Shown here piece by piece: positions 6,001-6,146 of a stretch of DNA of 6,146 bases; the first letter of the stretch is position 1; each line of letters begins with the position of its first letter. Position numbers and translations under genes: made by a program. The stretch is from Prolixibacteraceae bacterium. GTDB taxonomy: Bacteria > Bacteroidota > Bacteroidia > Bacteroidales > Prolixibacteraceae. Below the pieces are notes generated by a model. It was not told the origin of the DNA and did not search any database. It saw nothing but the letters and a program-made list of their open reading frames with translations. The DNA is taken from contig JAQIDF010000023.1 of assembly GCA_027858145.1 (NCBI GenBank), positions 1 to 6,146 of the forward strand, given 5' to 3'.

Positions 6001-6146
6001 GAGATAAAGGCTTCCATCAGCGACATACGAAAAAATGATATTGAATTTGACAACAATGACACCCTGAAAGTTGCAACTGTAGATTACGAAACAAATCAGG
6101 TAATCACCGGCACCTATGGCGAACTATTCTGGAATCAAAATGGTGA
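1..6146 (+). CDS. Giant multidomain surface/adhesin-like protein (PKD + cadherin-like + VCBS-like repeats), internal fragment open at both ends
   Basis: Frame 1 is open from the first to the last base: 2048 complete codons plus two bases of the next, with no stop. The first in-frame ATG is codon 502, inside a domain, so the true start is upstream. Domain order by residue: upstream module tail (1-30), three PKD-like domains (33-298), four long cadherin/Ig-like modules (299-746), a transitional module (747-847), then ten complete and one partial VCBS-like repeats (848-2048). The protein is rich in Asp, Asn and Thr and poor in Met (12) and Cys (9); no membrane segment or catalytic motif is visible. 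Known families: PKD, cadherin-like and VCBS repeats form extended stalks in secreted bacterial adhesins, often binding calcium. Inference: an exported adhesion or surface-structure protein of a Bacteroidota species. Export signals, the binding tip and the anchor would lie outside the window. Frame and domain class are very secure; the cellular role is not. Confidence 0.95.
97..357 (+). repeat. PKD-like domain 1 (residues 33-119)
   Basis: Begins AGFTTD, followed by SICQG (Cys44), the strand IQFTDTS, the PKD signature SWKWSFG (66-72), a QNP-FAY-DG segment and the closing strand LVVYNELGCSDT (Cys107). The pattern Cys-x-G ... W-x-W-x-FG ... NP-x-F-x-Y ... GC-x-DT is typical of PKD domains in secreted Bacteroidota proteins. 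Cys44 and Cys107 are placed to form an intradomain disulfide (inference). Confidence 0.85.
376..627 (+). repeat. PKD-like domain 2 (residues 126-209)
   Basis: Begins SDFDVS, then LVCPWEEVSVTS (Cys137), the signature KYEWNFGNG (157-165), YSFAD in the place of the usual P-x-H-x-Y segment, and the closing strand KVTDDKLCTDTT (Cys198). It is the same Cys-paired PKD form as the preceding domain, but more diverged in the middle, with KGKEVAIIHKV replacing the usual G-x-Y-x-V-x-L strand. Confidence 0.82.
637..894 (+). repeat. PKD-like domain 3 (residues 213-298)
   Basis: Begins AAFGYEPQPVTRGSAVDYSD, carries SWKWTFEG (244-251) and a QNPEDVPYPN segment, and ends LIVGNNIGCIDTT (Cys286). The first cysteine of the pair seen in the two preceding domains is replaced by the TRG segment, so Cys286 has no partner within this domain. 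Glu250 follows the W-x-F motif where Gly is usual. This is the last PKD unit before the architecture changes. Confidence 0.8.
895..1230 (+). repeat. Long cadherin/Ig-like module A1 (residues 299-410)
   Basis: Opens NPPDLDTF, then F-N-D-N-Y-S-D-K-D (323-331), a probable calcium-binding acidic loop, SITIASNPANGSF, and the paired motif FIPISDWNG (372-380) and SFLWNGYDG (383-391). The P-x-x-G ... P-x-x-DWNG-x-x-SF-x-W-N-x-x-DG layout matches the cadherin-like repeats of large bacterial surface proteins. It is followed by a Glu/Pro linker (EEPEPP), the most obvious hinge in the window. Confidence 0.7.
1231..1572 (+). repeat. Long cadherin/Ig-like module A2 (residues 411-524)
   Basis: Contains APEDS at the front (421-425), RIISNPENGDLTFNG (452-466), LKFTPDHGFSDTTTF (487-501) and MWNAHDG (502-508). 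It aligns with the neighbouring A modules through NP-x-x-G-x-L, F-x-P and F-x-W-N-x-x-DG. The usual DWNG is altered to HGFSD and the acidic loop is replaced by HFIDHIKTVLGSSF, so its calcium site may be weakened or lost. Confidence 0.65.
1573..1905 (+). repeat. Long cadherin/Ig-like module A3 (residues 525-635)
   Basis: Opens TPPVLTDI, then KEDELQFF, the acidic segment DFEAHYSDRDQYD (549-561), IRFDPAIGFEG (600-610) and ATWGISDG (614-621). It keeps the F-x-P-x-x-x-F-x-G and W-x-x-x-DG signature in divergent form and lacks a clear NP-x-x-G turn, having DLPPVDEGKF instead. It ends FVNAPPEI, a variant of the N-D-A-P linker used later in the protein. Confidence 0.65.
1906..2238 (+). repeat. Long cadherin/Ig-like module A4 (residues 636-746)
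   Basis: This is the most canonical of the four long modules: GAEDTPLAF (647-655), SDFESAFYDEYRYD, HTLPDYGTLEL (679-689), PGDSISNEDIDKITYVP (696-712), then ADWNGSDSF (714-722) and IYNAKDG (723-729). The series ED-x-P-L, LP-x-x-GTL, G-x-x-I-x-x-x-DI-x-x-I-x-Y-x-P, DWNG-x-D-SF and DG identifies a cadherin-like/Ig-like repeat of giant surface proteins. It joins the following domain by AAVNDAP. Confidence 0.78.
2239..2541 (+). repeat. Transitional cadherin-like/tandem-95-type module B5 (residues 747-847)
   Basis: NDAP opener, IPEDEKLD, the acidic loop NDTDIDDE (773-780), YIPAANFNGEVYFIY (813-826), and a closing strand leading to IIPVNDPP. At about 101 residues it is shorter than its neighbours. 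It combines the NFNG-x-x-x-F-x-Y end of the preceding modules with the ND-x-D-x-D loop of the following repeats. Cys829 and Cys835 (VCDDEPDC) lie six residues apart in the last hairpin and could close a small disulfide loop. Confidence 0.75.
2317..2334 (+). repeat. 18-bp exact direct repeat, copy 1 (NDTDID codons)
   Basis: Bases 2317-2334 encode N-D-T-D-I-D of the acidic loop of module B5 and are identical to 5350-5367; flanking bases differ on both sides. It lies wholly inside coding sequence and is probably a by-product of the conserved calcium-loop residues and codon preference. Confidence 0.7.
2542..2865 (+). repeat. VCBS-like repeat C1 (residues 848-955)
   Basis: NDPPAAVADTF opener, INEDV, acidic ladder LLNDEDYDGD with Asp875, 877, 879 and 881 in alternate positions, then GQISWNKSGDLNF (Trp905), NDTLAAGETIQ (919-929) and YTYTITD. 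It lacks the Y-G before the Trp strand. The LAAGE-T and Y-T-Y-T-I-T-D core matches the VCBS repeat family closely. At 108 residues it is the shortest complete unit of the C series. Confidence 0.85.
2866..3210 (+). repeat. VCBS-like repeat C2 (residues 956-1070)
   Basis: Opener NNIPVAESD, with Asn in place of the usual Asp, then TTENF, acidic loop QNDSDVEGAD (Glu993 replaces the third Asp), FGIFNWQPDGSWSF (Trp1019), EDTTATNPIPEGGSQQ and FQYNISDG. The GE turn has become EGG. Fold signature and length (115 residues) are retained; it is one of the more diverged copies at the linker and the GE segment. Confidence 0.82.
3211..3558 (+). repeat. VCBS-like repeat C3 (residues 1071-1186)
   Basis: NDKPAAINDTLTIYEDEG opener, acidic loop LFNDYDVDINDTF with Asp1104, 1106, 1108 and 1111, IGTLEWDNDGSFAY (Trp1135), NVDTAMQLGDGQQAED and FTYEIKDE. 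The closing strand is LVVIVKGKNDAP. The DGSFAYTPN segment also recalls the cadherin-like type, showing how close the two classes are. Confidence 0.85.
3559..3894 (+). repeat. VCBS-like repeat C4 (residues 1187-1298)
   Basis: NDAPFAQNDSISIYED opener, acidic loop LLANDGDIDHD (Asp1218, 1220, 1222, 1224), VVAVNGVG, GEYGILEWDSTGTYTY (Trp1247), VDTLYHNEKVLDIFTY and VFDPSGATDQAELHITIIG. This is a full-length repeat with nearly every consensus position filled. The usual GE turn reads NE. Confidence 0.88.
3895..4236 (+). repeat. VCBS-like repeat C5 (residues 1299-1412)
   Basis: NDAPVAVNHHDSMMEDDE opener, acidic loop LAEDSDIDDNNN (Asp1331, 1333, 1335, 1336), GKYGSLEWQYDGTYYY (Trp1362), IETDTLAENEIVIDSF and EYHIEDAYDSTA, closing IEITG. 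The His-His-Asp stretch in the opener and the Glu for Asn change before the first loop Asp are peculiar to this copy. Confidence 0.87.
4237..4584 (+). repeat. VCBS-like repeat C6, atypical (residues 1413-1528)
   Basis: NDNPLAKDNTLRIDEN opener and a strong acidic loop LDNDEDVDGDD (Asp1442, 1444, 1446, 1448), but the middle departs from its neighbours: KFASFTWNDEGYFEY (Trp1472, no Y-G), then a charged YIHDHKKDGLDTLAWDDVISD stretch ahead of the PYTITD strand. Gly-Glu is replaced by Asp-Asp. It closes LHLIIQGRNDAP. Confidence 0.8.
4585..4914 (+). repeat. VCBS-like repeat C7 (residues 1529-1638)
   Basis: NDAPLTERDYASIIESEE opener, loop ILSNDIDVDRRD (Asp1556, 1558, 1560), FGTLTWEDAGTFIY (Trp1587), TDSLIKDETVYDYFPYTIFD and TDTLEITIIG. 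The two arginines after the acidic ladder are unusual in such an acidic protein. At 110 residues it lacks the loop between the D-x-D ladder and the Trp strand that some other copies have. Confidence 0.85.
4915..5253 (+). repeat. VCBS-like repeat C8 (residues 1639-1751)
   Basis: NDDPVAVADTIYITESD opener, loop VLSNDYDIDGTALQV (Asp1671, 1673, 1675), GIYGTFSINTNGHAGY, TDTLAAGEIVTDKFVYTITD and IFIITGEND. Ile1701 occupies the position that is Trp in every other copy. Its LAAGE-x-V-T-D-x-F-x-Y-T-I-T-D run is the closest to the general VCBS pattern in the window. Confidence 0.88.
5254..5598 (+). repeat. VCBS-like repeat C9 (residues 1752-1866)
   Basis: NDNPVANNDFYSTNEDTD opener, loop VLNNDTDIDNDD (Asp1785, 1787, 1789, 1791), ISVND, GKYGNISWLPDGTFVY (Trp1815), TDSLTEGETVIQSFSYIITD and ANGGNDTAKIHIEIIG. 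All consensus elements are present. The six residues NDTDID are encoded by the same 18 bases as in the B5 module about 3 kb upstream. Confidence 0.88.
5350..5367 (+). repeat. 18-bp exact direct repeat, copy 2 (NDTDID codons)
   Basis: Second copy of the 18 bases at 2317-2334, here encoding residues 1784-1789 in the acidic loop of repeat C9. No extended identity surrounds it. Confidence 0.7.
5599..5952 (+). repeat. VCBS-like repeat C10 (residues 1867-1984)
   Basis: NDAPVALADTFSTTEY opener, a Pro-rich segment (PLTAPSPNANG) before the loop LYNDTDVDGEL (Asp1899, 1901, 1903), GEWGKLIWKSDGGFTY (Trp1928 and Trp1933), DTALTISLRSDQSVMEYFNYEIED and a closing TIQIKMQ. At 118 residues it is the longest copy. 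It holds the only cysteine of the C series (Cys1970), and the usual ITGEN linker is replaced by KMQREN. Confidence 0.83.
5953..6146 (+). repeat. VCBS-like repeat C11, truncated by the window edge (from residue 1985)
   Basis: NNAPLAKNDTIVIFES opener, a weakened acidic loop (KNDIEFDNND, Asp2013, Glu2015, Asp2017) and the start of the Trp strand, GTYGELFWNQNG (Trp2044). The D-T-L/GE segment and the F-x-Y-x-I-x-D strand would lie past the end of the window. The intact pattern up to the edge shows that the repeat array continues downstream. Confidence 0.82.

Noticed and set aside
2542..6146. CRISPR or satellite-like DNA array suggested by the regular period of about 340 bp
   Set aside because: The regularity is at the protein level; the DNA copies are diverged, lack short identical repeat units and stay in one open reading frame.
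1..6146. An embedded enzyme, toxin or defence-system component
   Set aside because: Every stretch of 100-120 residues could be assigned to a beta-sandwich module; no catalytic motif, nucleotide-binding loop, protease triad context or toxin tip was seen.

Overview
The window is the interior of one very large gene. The forward frame that starts at base 1 reads for 2048 codons without a stop and runs off both edges, so the start codon, the stop codon and both protein ends lie outside. There are no intergenic bases, and I see no RNA gene, mobile element, CRISPR array, promoter or terminator. Both strands were read; the other frames hold only short chance ORFs.

The encoded segment is a string of about twenty beta-sandwich modules of the kind found in giant secreted or cell-surface proteins. 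The layout is: (1) bases 1-90, the tail of an upstream module; (2) bases 97-894, three PKD-like domains with SWKW-FG type signatures and GC-DT ends; (3) bases 895-2238, four longer cadherin/Ig-like modules (A1-A4) built around an LP-x-x-G-T-L / DWNG / F-x-W-N-x-x-DG pattern; (4) bases 2239-2541, one transitional module (B5) resembling the bacterial tandem-95/cadherin-like type; (5) bases 2542-6146, ten complete VCBS-like repeats and part of an eleventh (C1-C11), period 108-118 residues (about 340 bp). The VCBS-like repeats each carry an ND-x-P linker, an ND-x-D-x-D acidic loop, a YG-x-L-x-W strand, a D-T-L / GE segment and an F-x-Y-x-I-x-D strand.

The organism is most likely a member of the Bacteroidota, probably marine or sediment-dwelling. 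The reasons are an AT-leaning sequence (about 40% GC by eye), PKD domains with the Cys-x-G and GC-x-DT pattern common in that phylum's secreted proteins, very high Asp/Asn/Thr content with little Lys/Arg, and many D-[S/T]-[aliphatic] tripeptides. This is inference from composition and motif style; no taxonomic marker gene is present.

The likely job is an extracellular, calcium-stiffened stalk for adhesion or surface attachment. No catalytic domain, membrane segment, signal peptide or sorting signal (for example a type IX secretion C-terminal domain) falls inside the window, so function and export route cannot be settled here. I found no evidence of a new multi-gene system. The most notable points are the size of the protein, the ordered change of module type along it, and the lineage-specific Trp and D-T-L signatures in the VCBS-like repeats.
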